A stretch of 64,000 nucleotides of DNA from Spraguea lophii (Eukaryota > Microsporidia > Spragueidae). This document shows positions 21,270 to 32,507 of the stretch, one piece after another. A program made the translations under genes and the position numbers. The notes beneath the pieces were generated by a model. That model saw nothing but the letters and a program-made list of their open reading frames with translations. It was not told where the DNA came from and did no database searches. The first letter of the stretch is position 1. Every line of letters begins with the position of its first letter. Location of the stretch: assembly GCA_001887945.1 (NCBI GenBank), contig LDOQ01000088.1:169590-233589 (forward strand), given 5' to 3'.

Positions 21270-21885
21270 ATCAATCACTTTTGATGAAATAGGAATACTG
21301 AAAAATATAATTGTCATGGAATAAAAAAAGCTAATGGTATTCTTTTACATGGAGCACCAGGATGTGGAAAGGCCGTGCTAACAAAAGTTATATCAAATAT
21401 CTGTTCTTTTAATTTTATTAATATCAAAAATTTTGAAATAAATATATTGGTGATTTAGAAAGAGAATTAAGAAGAATTTTTAAAAAAACAAAACAAATGC
21501 AACCATCAGTTATTTTTATTGATGAAATAGATTCTTTAATTGGTAAAAGAAATGAAAATGAACTTGGATCAAGAATAGTCAATAAATTTTTAATACTCTG
21601 GATGGAATTTAAGATGGAAGGAATATTCATGTCATTAGTGCAACCAATAGAATTGATATGTTAGACAGTGCACTTTTAAGACACGGAAGATTTGATAAAA
21701 TTATAAATGTATCTCTTCCAACAAAACAGGAATACTTAGAAATCTTCAAAAAATGTATAGAAAAATATTCCTATAAAAACTTTGATTATGAAAAATTAAA
21801 TTTAGAAGGATTATCTGGTACTGATATAGCAGGATTAATAAAAGAAGCAGCAATAGTACAACTTATGGAAGATTGGGAAGAATAA
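21270..21885 (+). pseudogene. AAA-ATPase (CDC48/RIX7-like) pseudogene
   Basis: Fragments of one AAA module lie in order: 'DEIGILKNIIVM' (the DDIGG start), 'GILLHGAPGCGKAVLTKVISN' (Walker A, with Ala replacing the nucleotide-binding Thr/Ser), 'PSVIFIDEIDSLIGKR' (Walker B), 'SATNRIDMLDSALLRHGRFDKIINVSLP' (sensor 1, arginine fingers) and 'EGLSGTDIAGLIKEAAIVQLMED' (sensor 2 region). The frame breaks at least at the stop near 21320, near 21440 and near 21610. Only the last 75 codons (21658-21885) are open. The Walker A change and the breaks together indicate a dead copy. Confidence 0.75.
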
Positions 21886-22890
21886 TATACTATTATAACA
21901 AAGAATGCCATTGTAAGAGTCGTAGAAAATATTGTAAACAGAAAATGATCTTTTCCTCAAAAATCTTGACTGCAATTGAGAGTAATTTATGAAGGATCCT
22001 AATTTAATAAATGAAACGATATAAAAGAAAAATATTATAAACAGAAATAATATTTAGAATTAAAATGAAATATATTTAATTAACCTTTATTTTCTTTTCA
22101 TTCATTCTTTTTTTATTCAAATAATCGTTATTCTTTTTTCTTTAATGAATATCTCAAATAAAAAATCTTGGGTTGTGCAGTAATCAGCATAGCGTCACAG
22201 CCTATTTGCTCATGTTTGGTTGTGTCAAAAACTACAATCTTTTCAAACTAGCTATATTATTGTTATTCATAATATTGAGTTATTATTCCTTAGTTTATGA
22301 TTGTTCTAAGTTCAGATAATCATCACAGGGTAAAATTTCTTGCCTATTTATAATTTTTTTGTCATCTATCAAATGATCTATACGAAAAATAAAAATATAT
22401 TTTGAAAAAAAGAAAAAAAATTATTCCTTTTTTAAAATAAGAGAAAACTCGTTTTTATTTATTTTTTCCTAAATATTATTTCAGTAGATCTCATTTTTTG
22501 GGGATTTTTAATACAAAGAAAAAATTCATAAGATTTTATATTTAGGAAAAATAAAATACGAAGGGGAAATATTTAAATGTTGTAATATATTACTTTATAT
22601 TATTTTATAAATAGAAAAATATTTTTTTCCTCGTATTCTTAAAAAGATCAAAAAAATTACAAAAAATTAAAAAAAGAGATTTTTTTATTTTTAAAAAAAA
22701 GTTTATGAATTAAAATATAGGGGTTTTCAATCAAATTCATATAATGTCAAAATAAATACAAATATTTTAAAAAGAATGGAACTTATTTCAACCAATTTCA
22801 TACAATCTAAAAATTATAAATTATGCTAAAATAAATGTAGTTTATACAACAATATATGTGTAAAAAACACCATATTGGAATAAATAATTT
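21886..22890. other. intergenic, nothing recognised
   Basis: About 1 kb of AT-rich DNA, including A/T homopolymer-rich blocks near 22380-22700. It separates two decayed genes. No feature is supported. Confidence 0.45.
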
Positions 22891-23900
22891 ATTCAGGTAT
22901 AATTCCATCATTCCTGTATCAATATCTCAATATTTTTTTAAATAATTTGTCAAATCATACAATGTTGTGCAATTAAAACTTTTATCGTTATCTTCAAAAA
23001 GTCCTCTTGGGTGTTTATCATCATTATTCCAATTATGTTTAAAAACGAGAGCACGACGGACGATACGGAATCAAAACATTAAGTCTGAAAATAAATCAAC
23101 AACATCGTTATAATGATGTATTTTGGCATTATTAAGAACATATTTTGAATTGCTAATTCTTTTGCCAATGGTAATATTGTGTAAACCTCTTAAAAACTCT
23201 TTAAAATCAGTACCATTTACATTATTAATATTATTTTTATAGTGTATTACAATATTCTTATTTACGGCAGCTATAGCCCTATAGCTTTTTGTTTTTACAT
23301 CTCCTACTTTTCCATATGCAACTTTACTAGTAATTGACCTACCATGTTTGATCTAGTTGCAAGGAAAATCGTATTTCATCTATAAATATGAATGATTCAG
23401 ATGAATTTTCATATGATAAACGTGTAAATTTTTCTTCATATTCTCTACGTTGTTCAATCGTTGGCCGTAAATTTCTATTCACTGGAACAGTGGTTATTAA
23501 TTTTAATGAAAAATCTAATTTTTGAAGGTTTCTAAAAATTCTGGACTGGAAACATATATTGAAAGTATCTCATTCGATTTTTCAGTTATTTTTTAATAGT
23601 AATTATTGTGTCATCATTACCAAGGCCAGATATAAATATCTTATAAATATCATAAAATTCGGATCTTTTATTTTCGCCTCTTCCTTAGACTGATAAAACA
23701 TCTTTGTTATTAAATCTTTCAATAGTGGATTGGATAATGGATTTAGCCAATCTCAACTTCTCTCCTATTCTGTTATATGATATACCTTTATTGTGTAAAA
23801 AAAGTATTTTTTCTCTTATCTCAATTTCATTTTTTTTATATTTTTTTCATTCATTAGGGCCACACGAATTTGATCGAAAACTCATATATATATATATTTG
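22890..23900 (-). mobile_element. Tc1/mariner-type transposase relic
   Basis: On the minus strand, broken by several stops and frameshifts, the order of parts is that of an IS630/Tc1/mariner transposase. A helix-turn-helix ('GISYNRIGEKLRLAKSII', near 23745-23800) is followed by 'GRGENKRS', then 'FIFIDEIRFSLQ' with the first catalytic Asp (codon 23378-23380), 'NGTDFKEFLRGL' and 'YVLNNAKIHHYND', where the second catalytic Asp has become Asn (codon 23128-23130). 'LIPYRPSCSRF' corresponds to the 'PYSPELNPIE' block, but the Glu is lost. Inactive. Terminal inverted repeats were not found. Confidence 0.7.
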
Positions 23901-23972
23901 TTCAGTCATTATAAAAATTCTTTATTGTATATTTTACTTTAAAAATATTTATTTATGAAAATACTTTATTTA

Positions 23973-26552
23973 TTATTCTTTCTCCATTGTATTTTTATTA
24001 ACAAATACGTTAGAACCTACCTCGGTAAATAAAATACTTGCGTTCATATCATTATCACAGTCATCCACCGGTAATTCTTCTTTCTTACTCTTAATGGTTG
24101 ATAATTCTTCTGTATTAAGTATAATTGTATTTAAACCATTTACCTGTAATTCATTTCCAATATCAGATAAATTATCCGCTTCTATGTGTGTGTTAATAGA
24201 TAAACTGCTGTTATGCTTATTTATATTATTATTTTCTATATAATCGTTTATTTGATCAATCTCATTCTTATCTATAGTAGATTTATCTATTAATATTTCA
24301 GGATTATCAAGTATACTAAGATTTTCAATTCTTTCACTGAGTAATGTCTTATCTTCTAATATAGTCTCTGTATCTGAATCTGTAATATTATCTACGGACT
24401 TATTTATCTCGTCTTTTATACTCGTAGGAATACTATCTGATAAATATGTGGATTTTGATTCTTGTTGAGTATTACTGATAATAGAATCTATCACGATATC
24501 ATCTAAATTGCTAGTGGGCATATTTAATGGTATTGAACTTGGTATAATTTCTCCTTCATTTAGACTGTTATTTATATTATTAAATTCATTTTTACTAGCA
24601 TTACAATTTATTGTATGTAAACTTTCAAGATTATCTTCATCTGTGTTATTAATTATAGTAAATGTTTTATTATTATCTCTTTTATCTGTATTATTATTTA
24701 TGATATTTTCAGAATCTTTTATATCAATTGATATATTACCATGATTTTCTAAAATCTTCTCATTTGTATTCTCAATTAAATTATTGTCTGTTTCGATTAT
24801 ATCTTCTTTATTAATATTTATTAATTCTGTATTGGGTGTTTTATTAGAATCTGTTATTTTATTAGTATTTTCTATTGGATTGAATTCTATTACTTTTTCT
24901 TTTATTAATTCTACTATTGATTCTTTTTTATCTCGGATTTCAGATTCTTTGATTATAACTTCTTTATCAATATTATTCTGTTCATGTATATTTATGATGG
25001 GTTCTGTATTTATATCATTATTAGAATCTATGTTACTTTGGGGGTTTTCAGCTTCCATTGTTAGTTTTTCTGGCTTAGTATTCATTTGGGATGGATTCGA
25101 AGGATTTAAAAACGAGTGACCGTTATGAATATTTTTATCTTGCGTAAGTAGGATTGGTTCTGAGTGACTTTGATTTGGTTTTTCATGGTTTTCAAAAGAT
25201 CGAAATTGTACGTTTACATCATTTCCATTTCCAGATTGTTTGGAATCATCATTAGCACAGTTAATTCCAAATGCTTGATATTCAGGTGGTGATTCTGTAT
25301 TAATTATCTGTTTACTACATTTTTCAATAAGATTTTGTGATTCATTTCCTATATCACTATTTTGTTTATCTGTAATTATTCCTGGAACAATATTTCTATT
25401 TGAAATAAATAATGACCCCGGATTGTTTTCTATAGGACTTTGTTTAATAAAGGGATTTTTCATTTCTGTTGCAGTTTCTATATTATTTTGTTGTTCTGCA
25501 ATAATTGATTGTACTTTCAATTTAATTTCATTTATTTTAAACTTTTCGTCCAAACTTATTTTTTTCAGGGTTTCATCTATTGTATCTTTATTTTGTGTAC
25601 TCTGTAAATTATTTTTGTATGTTTTCCTTCTATATTCTGATAAATATTTATCCAGACCATGAGGTGTTAGTTCCTCTATTGATTTTTTAGGTTCTACAGC
25701 AAATTTAGGTCGTTGAATACTTATGCTGCTATTAATTGTTTTTCTTATAACCTTCCTCAATGGAGATTCGCCTCTAGTAGGATCTCTCTTTATATGGTTT
25801 ATTGGTCTTACAGGCTGTCGTATTATTACTTTCTTCTCTTCATCAATATTTTCATTCTTTTTATTTGTTTCGATATTATTAATGACTTTAACATCTTCTT
25901 TCTTTATAATTGGAACAAAAGAAGTATAAGGTCTTGTAATAGGTTTTTGTTGTTTTATAGGTACATTACTATCATCCTGATCATAATAATTTAATATTCC
26001 TTTACAAATATTTCTGCATTCAAGATCACTATCCCCTTTACCTTTTTGAATAGCCAATAACAATGGACCTAATTTATTTTTATCAACTTTATATGTTTTT
26101 ATATGAACAAACACAATCTCAAAAGCTCCAGCTCTTACTCTTTTACTCAGAGAAGTCATAGAATCTTTAATTATTCTAATATGATTCATAATATTTACAG
26201 TTTTAGCTAAATCTATCAGAAAATCTTTAGCTCTTATATTAAAGACTTTATTGGGTCTTGCCAATAACTTAAAACACGCCTCTATATATTTCTCTGGATT
26301 ATAAAATTCATTTTTTAAAATATTAAGTAATTTTCTTCCCAAAACAACTGCACTTCCACTAAGTTTAGATCTTTCACTCAACAATGATCGTAAAATAAGA
26401 TCATTTGCCTGTGTCATAATATCGTAATAATATTTATCCTCTACTTGAGATAATTCTATAAGTGTTTTATCAATTGTAGACCAATTAGATTCATTTTCAT
26501 TCTCATGTAACAACTTCTTTACTAATACGAGTAGATCATTGCAACTTTTCAT
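23973..26552 (-). CDS. CLASP-like TOG-domain protein with long Asn/Ser-rich tail
   Basis: Probably a microtubule-associated protein of the CLASP/Stu1 class acting on the spindle. The first about 210 residues form a helical repeat domain containing 'ESNWSTIDKTLIELSQ', which resembles the 'ENWE.R..AL..L' start of CLASP N-terminal TOG domains. 'LSGSAVVLGRKLLNILKNEF' and 'SKRVRAGAFEIVFVHI' follow. Residues 210-860 are low-complexity and rich in Asn, Ser, Asp and Glu, with basic SxIP-poor linkers around residues 265-320. The frame is open to 26624, but 'atgccctATG' places the start at 26552 (MKSCNDLL) and removes a false hydrophobic leader. The product is 859 aa. The TOG assignment is by pattern only; another HEAT protein is possible. 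Confidence 0.6.
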   Translation of the reverse strand: MKSCNDLLVLVKKLLHENENESNWSTIDKTLIELSQVEDKYYYDIMTQANDLILRSLLSERSKLSGSAVVLGRKLLNILKNEFYNPEKYIEACFKLLARPNKVFNIRAKDFLIDLAKTVNIMNHIRIIKDSMTSLSKRVRAGAFEIVFVHIKTYKVDKNKLGPLLLAIQKGKGDSDLECRNICKGILNYYDQDDSNVPIKQQKPITRPYTSFVPIIKKEDVKVINNIETNKKNENIDEEKKVIIRQPVRPINHIKRDPTRGESPLRKVIRKTINSSISIQRPKFAVEPKKSIEELTPHGLDKYLSEYRRKTYKNNLQSTQNKDTIDETLKKISLDEKFKINEIKLKVQSIIAEQQNNIETATEMKNPFIKQSPIENNPGSLFISNRNIVPGIITDKQNSDIGNESQNLIEKCSKQIINTESPPEYQAFGINCANDDSKQSGNGNDVNVQFRSFENHEKPNQSHSEPILLTQDKNIHNGHSFLNPSNPSQMNTKPEKLTMEAENPQSNIDSNNDINTEPIINIHEQNNIDKEVIIKESEIRDKKESIVELIKEKVIEFNPIENTNKITDSNKTPNTELININKEDIIETDNNLIENTNEKILENHGNISIDIKDSENIINNNTDKRDNNKTFTIINNTDEDNLESLHTINCNASKNEFNNINNSLNEGEIIPSSIPLNMPTSNLDDIVIDSIISNTQQESKSTYLSDSIPTSIKDEINKSVDNITDSDTETILEDKTLLSERIENLSILDNPEILIDKSTIDKNEIDQINDYIENNNINKHNSSLSINTHIEADNLSDIGNELQVNGLNTIILNTEELSTIKSKKEELPVDDCDNDMNASILFTEVGSNVFVNKNTMEKE

Positions 26553-27541
26553 AGGGCATAAATAAACGAAAATTTTAAAAAGAAGAAAAAAAACAATATT
26601 CAATAAAATAACGAGAAGGAACAAACATATAATATCGTAATAATAATATTATATATATTATATATTCATTCTAATATCATTTAAATTACCTATATAATCT
26701 AGAATATTTCAAAATAAAATTACAGGAAATAAGTTTATTAATTTAGTCATTATCGTAATTTAAAAACAAGAATATGATAAATGGGAGCAATACAAAATTA
26801 TCGAATATAGAAAATCATAAACAATACAGATATAATAAACAGTTTATTTCAATTTATTTTTTTTTCATTTTCACCGAAAAAGGAAAATCTTTTTTCCTAT
26901 TTATTATTACTCTCTATCAATAATAAGATTAAATTTAATATAAAAATTAAAGTACCTCAGAATTTATTTTCATCACCAAAGTATATGACAATAGATGAGT
27001 TTAGTTCTACTATCATATACTCAGCAAGGGTATTCATCATTGGTTATAGATTAAATTATAATAACTCTTCTCTCTCAAAAAAATTAGGGTAAAAAATATA
27101 ATATTTTTTTAAAAACATATTTTATTGAGTTGAATAATATTTTTATATTACAATTTATGTCTTCAAAACTAAAGAACATTTCAAAATATTATTTAAAATG
27201 AAAGTATAAGAATTTAATTGTAGCATATTGAATATATACTGTTTTAAACTTTATTAAGAAGAAGATTGATTTTAATATATCTTCGTATGTTTTAATATTA
27301 TAATATTGTTTGATTAAAAACATTAACTAATCAAACCAAAATTATATAAACTGCAGATTCCTATAATACACATATAAAAATAAATAAAGATTATTCCAAA
27401 ATACAAGTATCATGTATATATCTGACATATGAAGCCAATTTTAATAAAAACTTAATATTAGATAAATAAAACATTCTTCTATATCAAATATACTTAAGAT
27501 TTAAAAAAAACAAAAAATTTAATTTAAATTTATATAATTAT
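26553..27541. other. intergenic, nothing recognised
   Basis: About 1 kb of AT-rich DNA between two minus-strand cytoskeletal genes. No coding or repeat signal was found. Confidence 0.5.
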
Positions 27542-28723
27542 TTACAATTCTTTTTCTTTGTTTTGCTGTTTCTTTACCATTTCTAACTGTAAATTAAAAA
27601 CATTTTTTTCTAAGAGATAAATATCCTTAGTTCTTTTACAGTTCGAAGTTTTTAATAAAGAGGATATCATATTTTCTAAGGATTGTATTCTTCTTTTTAA
27701 AAGAGTATTTTCTCTATATATTTCTGAATCTTGGATATTATAAAAATCTATTTTCTTTTTATCACAATTACATTTTTTTACGTTGTTTGAAAGTAAACCT
27801 CTATTCGATTTTTCTTCAACTCCTTTCATTTTGATTTGTAGAAGTCTTGATGCGAAATTAAGAGTACTAATTGTTTCATTGATACATTGTTTGGTTGGTG
27901 ATATCATACAAAGTGAAACAAGATTCACAGAAGAATTCATTGATGGTTGGAGAATACGTGTAAGCTTAGAATCCCTGAAATTGGCATGTCTATTATTTTT
28001 TAAACTATTTATTACAGAACCTAATGCAAGAAGACTTTTGTTAATATATGCTCCTTCCCTCATCCTAATAGAACTTCCACTCGCTCTTTCACTACCTGCT
28101 AAATCAATTAAATTTAGGATAGATTTTGTATTATTCTTAGACACTTCTATCTGAAAAATAGTGTGCGATCTACTACTTTTTTTATTAAATTTTGTTTCGC
28201 CAATTTTTTTATTAGTTTCGCATTCTTTATATATTTTTAAAGCTTCCTCCAAAGATGAAATTTTTATTTTAGTAAGGTTATTGACCACTGGTATATCGTT
28301 TACTGCCAATATTTTAAGTTTTTTACCCATATCTATTAAATCTAAAAGGTTTTCATTGTAAATTTCTATATAAGATATGTGTATTTCTACATCTTCGTTT
28401 ATATTTTCAAAAATAGTTTCCAAAGAATAAAATATTATTCCTTCTGTTTCACCATCACCACTCATAGTATATGTTTTGCCAGACCCTGTCTGCCCATATG
28501 TAAACACTGTACAATTTTTACCATCCATAAGTTCCAATAAAAAGCTTTTCACCACTTCTTCATAAATTTCAAATGTATTTTCCATTACGAAAATTTTTTT
28601 AAAACAAGGATAACTTATCTTTTGATTATCTATATATTTACTAAGAACATTATCCTCAGCATGCCACACTTTATCATTAGTGTTATTTCTTAATCTAATA
28701 AATACATTAACCTTTCCATCCAT
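27542..28723 (-). CDS. kinesin-like motor protein
   Basis: A microtubule motor. The N-terminal motor domain (about residues 1-325) has every nucleotide motif: P-loop 'GQTGSGKTYTM', switch I 'NKKSSRSHTIF', switch II 'LIDLAGSERASG', followed by 'INKSLLALGSVINSL' and 'FRDSKLTRILQPS'. 'TISTLNFASRLLQI' closes the motor and a coiled-coil segment (about 340-390) follows. At 393 aa it is almost only motor plus neck. The N-terminal motor with a short coil suggests a plus-end-directed spindle kinesin, but the class cannot be fixed. The ATG has no CCC motif. Its neighbour is the CLASP-like gene, also a microtubule protein. Confidence 0.9.
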   Translation of the reverse strand: MDGKVNVFIRLRNNTNDKVWHAEDNVLSKYIDNQKISYPCFKKIFVMENTFEIYEEVVKSFLLELMDGKNCTVFTYGQTGSGKTYTMSGDGETEGIIFYSLETIFENINEDVEIHISYIEIYNENLLDLIDMGKKLKILAVNDIPVVNNLTKIKISSLEEALKIYKECETNKKIGETKFNKKSSRSHTIFQIEVSKNNTKSILNLIDLAGSERASGSSIRMREGAYINKSLLALGSVINSLKNNRHANFRDSKLTRILQPSMNSSVNLVSLCMISPTKQCINETISTLNFASRLLQIKMKGVEEKSNRGLLSNNVKKCNCDKKKIDFYNIQDSEIYRENTLLKRRIQSLENMISSLLKTSNCKRTKDIYLLEKNVFNLQLEMVKKQQNKEKEL

Positions 28724-29108
28724 TAAGATCCAATAATATAATAAACATGTTTTAAAGAATTATTCAATCTGATGTTTGATATAAAATTAAATCAACAATC
28801 TGAAATAATGTTTTGGATTTTATAATATATTATTGATTGCGATAATGTAGATAATTATTATATTAAATCAATAATAATGATAATAAGATAAAAATCTGTC
28901 AAAATTGTTTCAAAATATTTATAAAAACAAAACATCAAAATAAAATATAATTAATTTTCCTAAAAAATATTTTGAAATATTTTATTTAATTTACTTTTTA
29001 AAGAATGTTTATTTGTTTTTAGATTTTTAATTATTTTCATTATAATAATGCATTACAAAACAATAGTTTCACCACACGTAGTTATATTTTTTTTATAATT
29101 AAACCCCA
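28724..29108. other. divergent intergenic region, kinesin / acyl-CoA synthetase
   Basis: 385 bp between two divergent genes, so it should hold both promoters. It is AT-rich, ending in 'aaaccccaATG' at the acyl-CoA synthetase start. No other element is recognised. Confidence 0.5.
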
Positions 29109-31058
29109 ATGAAAATAAGACACGAGTTCATGATAGAAGAAGATGGTGTTTATAGACATCCAGAATATGATGAAGATATATTATGTACCAAAGATGGTTC
29201 ACAAACTTTGCACGAGTTATTCATAAACATTGTCAAAAGAAGGCCTAATAATGAGTTTTTAGGAAGAATTATTAATGACAAAGTAGAGTATCTCACATTC
29301 CAAGAAACATATTATCAGACTGTCAAGCTTGCAGCATTTCTTAAATTACTCATTCCAGAAAAACAGATTATTACATTATTCACAAGAAATAGACCAGAAT
29401 GGATTATAACAGAACAAGCTTCATATATGAATAATTCTATTATATGTCCTTTATATTCTACTCTAGGCATTGTAGCTCTTGAACATATAATAGATGAGGT
29501 AGAATCCAAAATATGTTTTGTATCTGAACAAAATGCTAAGAATTTATATGAAATGGTATTATCAAAGAAAGAAACATCTGTTACAGATATCATATCTTAT
29601 GATTGTTTGGAAGATTCACTTATTTCAGAATATAATGAAAAAGGAATAAATGTACATCATTACGATGATATTATGGAATGTGAAACATATTTGGATATAA
29701 TGAAATTGATGTGTAAAAATAGAGAAGAAAATATTGAAGATTTTAGAACAAAAGATAATAATGATGATGAGAAAATTATTAAAGATGAAAATATAAAGAA
29801 TATACAATTCACATCTGAATTGAAAGGTTCAGATATTTCTACAATATGTTATACCAGTGGAACAACAGGTCTTCCAAAAGGAGGTATGCTTACACACAAG
29901 AATTTTATTGTAACATCAGCTTCTTTTTTTAAGGGAACAAATGGTGATCCATTGCTCAAAATAGATGAATCTACTGTATACATTTCATATTTACCTTTAG
30001 CACATGTTATGGAGAGAGTATCTCTTATCACAGTTTTAAGTGTAGGGTGCAAAATCGGATTTTTTAGAGGAAATCCGAAATTGATACAACAAGATTTTCA
30101 AATTATAAAACCAAAGTTTCTTATTGGTGTACCGAGAATTTTTAATGTTTTCAAAGAAAAAATCATAGAAAAAGTTAAAGAAAGAGGATTTTTCGTTTAT
30201 CTAATTTTTATAATGGCTTTAAAATATAAGATCTGGAGACAAAAATATGGTTCATATTCTTCCCCATTTCTGGATAAATTCATATTCAGTAAAGTAGCAA
30301 AGGAATTTGGTGGTAAATTGGAAGCAGGATTAAGTGGTGGAGCACCTCTTAATCCTGAAGTATGTGAATTTTTACAAGCAGTTTTTTCTTTCCAATTAAC
30401 GGAAGGATATGGACAAACAGAAGCAACAGCTGCTAATATGACAAAACCAAGAGAAGCAAATGTATGTGGTACTGTTGGAGTACCATTCCCTTCGGTTCTT
30501 GTTAAACTTGATACTTCAATAGAACACGGCCATCCTCAAATGGGTGAAATATTACTTAAAGGAAAAGCATTATTCAAAGGATATTACAAAGATGAGCAAA
30601 AAACTAAAGACGCATATACTGAAGACGGATGGCTTAGGACAGGAGATATAGGTGAAGTTAAACATGGATTATTCTACATTATCGGAAGAAAGAAAGATTC
30701 TTTCAAAACCTCTCTTGGAGAATATATTACCCCTGAAAGATTAGAAGATTTATATAAACAAAGTAATATACATGATATCCTTATAACAGGAAATAAATAT
30801 TGTGATTATATTGTGGCAATAGTAATATGTTTAGATGAATCTATTTCAAAAGATGAAATAATCAAAAAAATCACAGATTATGGCCTTGAGTTAGTAAAAG
30901 ATAATAAAATAATGAAATTTGAAATTCCTAAAAAAATTCATGTGTTAAGAAAACCATTTGATGAATATGGAGAATTTGTCACACCCACAGGAAAAAAGAA
31001 AAGAGTACAGGTAGAAAGTTATTTTAAAAGCATAATCGATAATTTATACGAAAAATAA
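29109..31058 (+). CDS. long-chain acyl-CoA synthetase
   Basis: Activates long-chain fatty acids to acyl-CoA with ATP, usually at the ER or a membrane surface; in microsporidia it would act on host-derived fatty acids. It is 649 aa, close to the fungal FAA/animal ACSL size. The AMP-binding motif is 'CYTSGTTGLPKGGMLTH' (about residue 245). The downstream motifs are 'EAGLSGGAPLNPEV', 'TEGYGQTEATAANMTKPRE', 'GWLRTGDIGEV' and the fatty-acid-binding signature 'IIGRKKDSFKTSLGEYITPERLE'. The start is supported by 'aaccccaATG'. No transmembrane segment is obvious. Confidence 0.95.
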   Translation: MKIRHEFMIEEDGVYRHPEYDEDILCTKDGSQTLHELFINIVKRRPNNEFLGRIINDKVEYLTFQETYYQTVKLAAFLKLLIPEKQIITLFTRNRPEWIITEQASYMNNSIICPLYSTLGIVALEHIIDEVESKICFVSEQNAKNLYEMVLSKKETSVTDIISYDCLEDSLISEYNEKGINVHHYDDIMECETYLDIMKLMCKNREENIEDFRTKDNNDDEKIIKDENIKNIQFTSELKGSDISTICYTSGTTGLPKGGMLTHKNFIVTSASFFKGTNGDPLLKIDESTVYISYLPLAHVMERVSLITVLSVGCKIGFFRGNPKLIQQDFQIIKPKFLIGVPRIFNVFKEKIIEKVKERGFFVYLIFIMALKYKIWRQKYGSYSSPFLDKFIFSKVAKEFGGKLEAGLSGGAPLNPEVCEFLQAVFSFQLTEGYGQTEATAANMTKPREANVCGTVGVPFPSVLVKLDTSIEHGHPQMGEILLKGKALFKGYYKDEQKTKDAYTEDGWLRTGDIGEVKHGLFYIIGRKKDSFKTSLGEYITPERLEDLYKQSNIHDILITGNKYCDYIVAIVICLDESISKDEIIKKITDYGLELVKDNKIMKFEIPKKIHVLRKPFDEYGEFVTPTGKKKRVQVESYFKSIIDNLYEK

Positions 31059-31412
31059 ATATAATGATATCTTATATTTAGCTGAAGCTACTTTTTTATA
31101 TTACGCAAAATTTAATGAACGATTTAATTTTATTCAAAAGCAAATTCTTATCTCTTTAGTAACTTTATATGATTTAAAAAATATCATCATACAAAAATAT
31201 TATCATAAAAGAATAGAAATACTATAAATATATATTTTTATTGTTAATTATCAAATCTTTAATTATATTCGTATTGAAAGAAACATAATGCTGAGAAATA
31301 ATTAAGTTATAAACAATCTTAACAACAATTACATTCTTTAAACAATAGGACATCGTAATAAATATATACCATTCATTATATTTTCTACATAAATAAAATA
31401 TAAATTATTTAT
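31059..31412. other. intergenic between convergent genes
   Basis: 354 bp of AT-rich 3' spacer; nothing is recognised. Confidence 0.5.
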
Positions 31413-32507
31413 TTATGATAATATTTTAACATCTTCTTTTTTTATAACTTCGTAATATTTATTTTTTACAATCTCTCTCCAAACTTCTATATTCTCATCT
31501 ATTTCCATCCAACAACTAAGTATTTTTAAATGTTTATCTATTTTAGAGCTTAATATAGAATTCATAACTTTATAAGCATGTTGGAATACTTCTTTTATTA
31601 CAAACATATTGAAACAATTAGTACCTACATCTTTACCAGAAGTAGGATCTTCTATAGATAACATATTTTTACTTTTATTTTTTTTATAATGGTTTAAAGT
31701 TATCATGGAATTATCATAGAAGAAATCAAAGCCATAATATTGGAAGAAATCCATGAAAAGTACACCAAGATTTTTGAATGGGTCCATTTCTGTTGATTGT
31801 ATTACTGGGTGTAATTCTAAAAAATTTAATATCATTAAAAATTGACCATATGCGCATAATCCACCCCTTTTACTGTCTGTTAATCCTCGGATATAAAGAA
31901 AATTCTTTAAAAGCATACAAAATGGTTTTATGATAGGATATTTATTTATCGCTTTTAAAATATATTCTGAGTGTTTTAATCCATTATGATTGACTGAAAT
32001 ATCAATTCTAAATCCAAATTTACTTTCTATGCATCTGAGTATAGGAATTCTAGCTTTTGAAAGATGTATTATATTTTCTAATCTATCTTTCATCACATTG
32101 AATATATTTTTTAATATTTCATTATTTTCTAATTTTTTTCTTCGATTACTCAAATCATTATCTTCTTTCTTTGTATTTTTTTCTATCTCTTCTTCTTCCC
32201 CTTCAATGATAATATCAATATCAGATGTAGGTAAAAATAGATTATAACTAAAACTACCAAAAGATGATATTTTATAATTTTCATCCTCTAATATATCTTT
32301 TATTTCATTCATAATCATCTGTCTTATATTATATTCTTCATCGGATGATAATAGATTTTCATAAAAATCTAAAAGTTCTTCATTTAGTCTCTCGATATTT
32401 GATTTGTTTTTATATCCATTACCCGTTTTTAAAAAGGATGATGGATTAAAACATTGATATTTTCTTTGTTTAATAAGTCTTTTAAAACCAATAAAATCTT
32501 CTTCCAT
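31413..32507 (-). CDS. TRF4/5-type non-canonical poly(A) polymerase
   Basis: A nucleotidyltransferase that adds oligo(A) to nuclear RNA substrates for exosome decay (TRAMP-type activity). The catalytic G-S motif and metal-binding Asp pair are seen in 'SSFGSFSYNLFLPTSDIDIII', and the third Asp in 'FRIDISVNHNG'. The poly(A) polymerase-associated domain follows: 'LVLKNFL'-type 'LLKNFLYIRGLTDSKRGGLCAYGQFLMILNFL' and 'LEDPTSGKDVGTN'-type 'SIEDPTSGKDVGTNCFN'. All catalytic Asp residues are intact. The product is 364 aa, the minimal core. The ATG at 32507 follows 'tttgcccATG' (MEEDFIGF), two codons inside the longest frame. Confidence 0.88.
   Translation of the reverse strand: MEEDFIGFKRLIKQRKYQCFNPSSFLKTGNGYKNKSNIERLNEELLDFYENLLSSDEEYNIRQMIMNEIKDILEDENYKISSFGSFSYNLFLPTSDIDIIIEGEEEEIEKNTKKEDNDLSNRRKKLENNEILKNIFNVMKDRLENIIHLSKARIPILRCIESKFGFRIDISVNHNGLKHSEYILKAINKYPIIKPFCMLLKNFLYIRGLTDSKRGGLCAYGQFLMILNFLELHPVIQSTEMDPFKNLGVLFMDFFQYYGFDFFYDNSMITLNHYKKNKSKNMLSIEDPTSGKDVGTNCFNMFVIKEVFQHAYKVMNSILSSKIDKHLKILSCWMEIDENIEVWREIVKNKYYEVIKKEDVKILS

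Noticed and set aside
24000..25950. several plus-strand open frames inside the CLASP-like gene
   Set aside because: Antisense shadows of its low-complexity tail.
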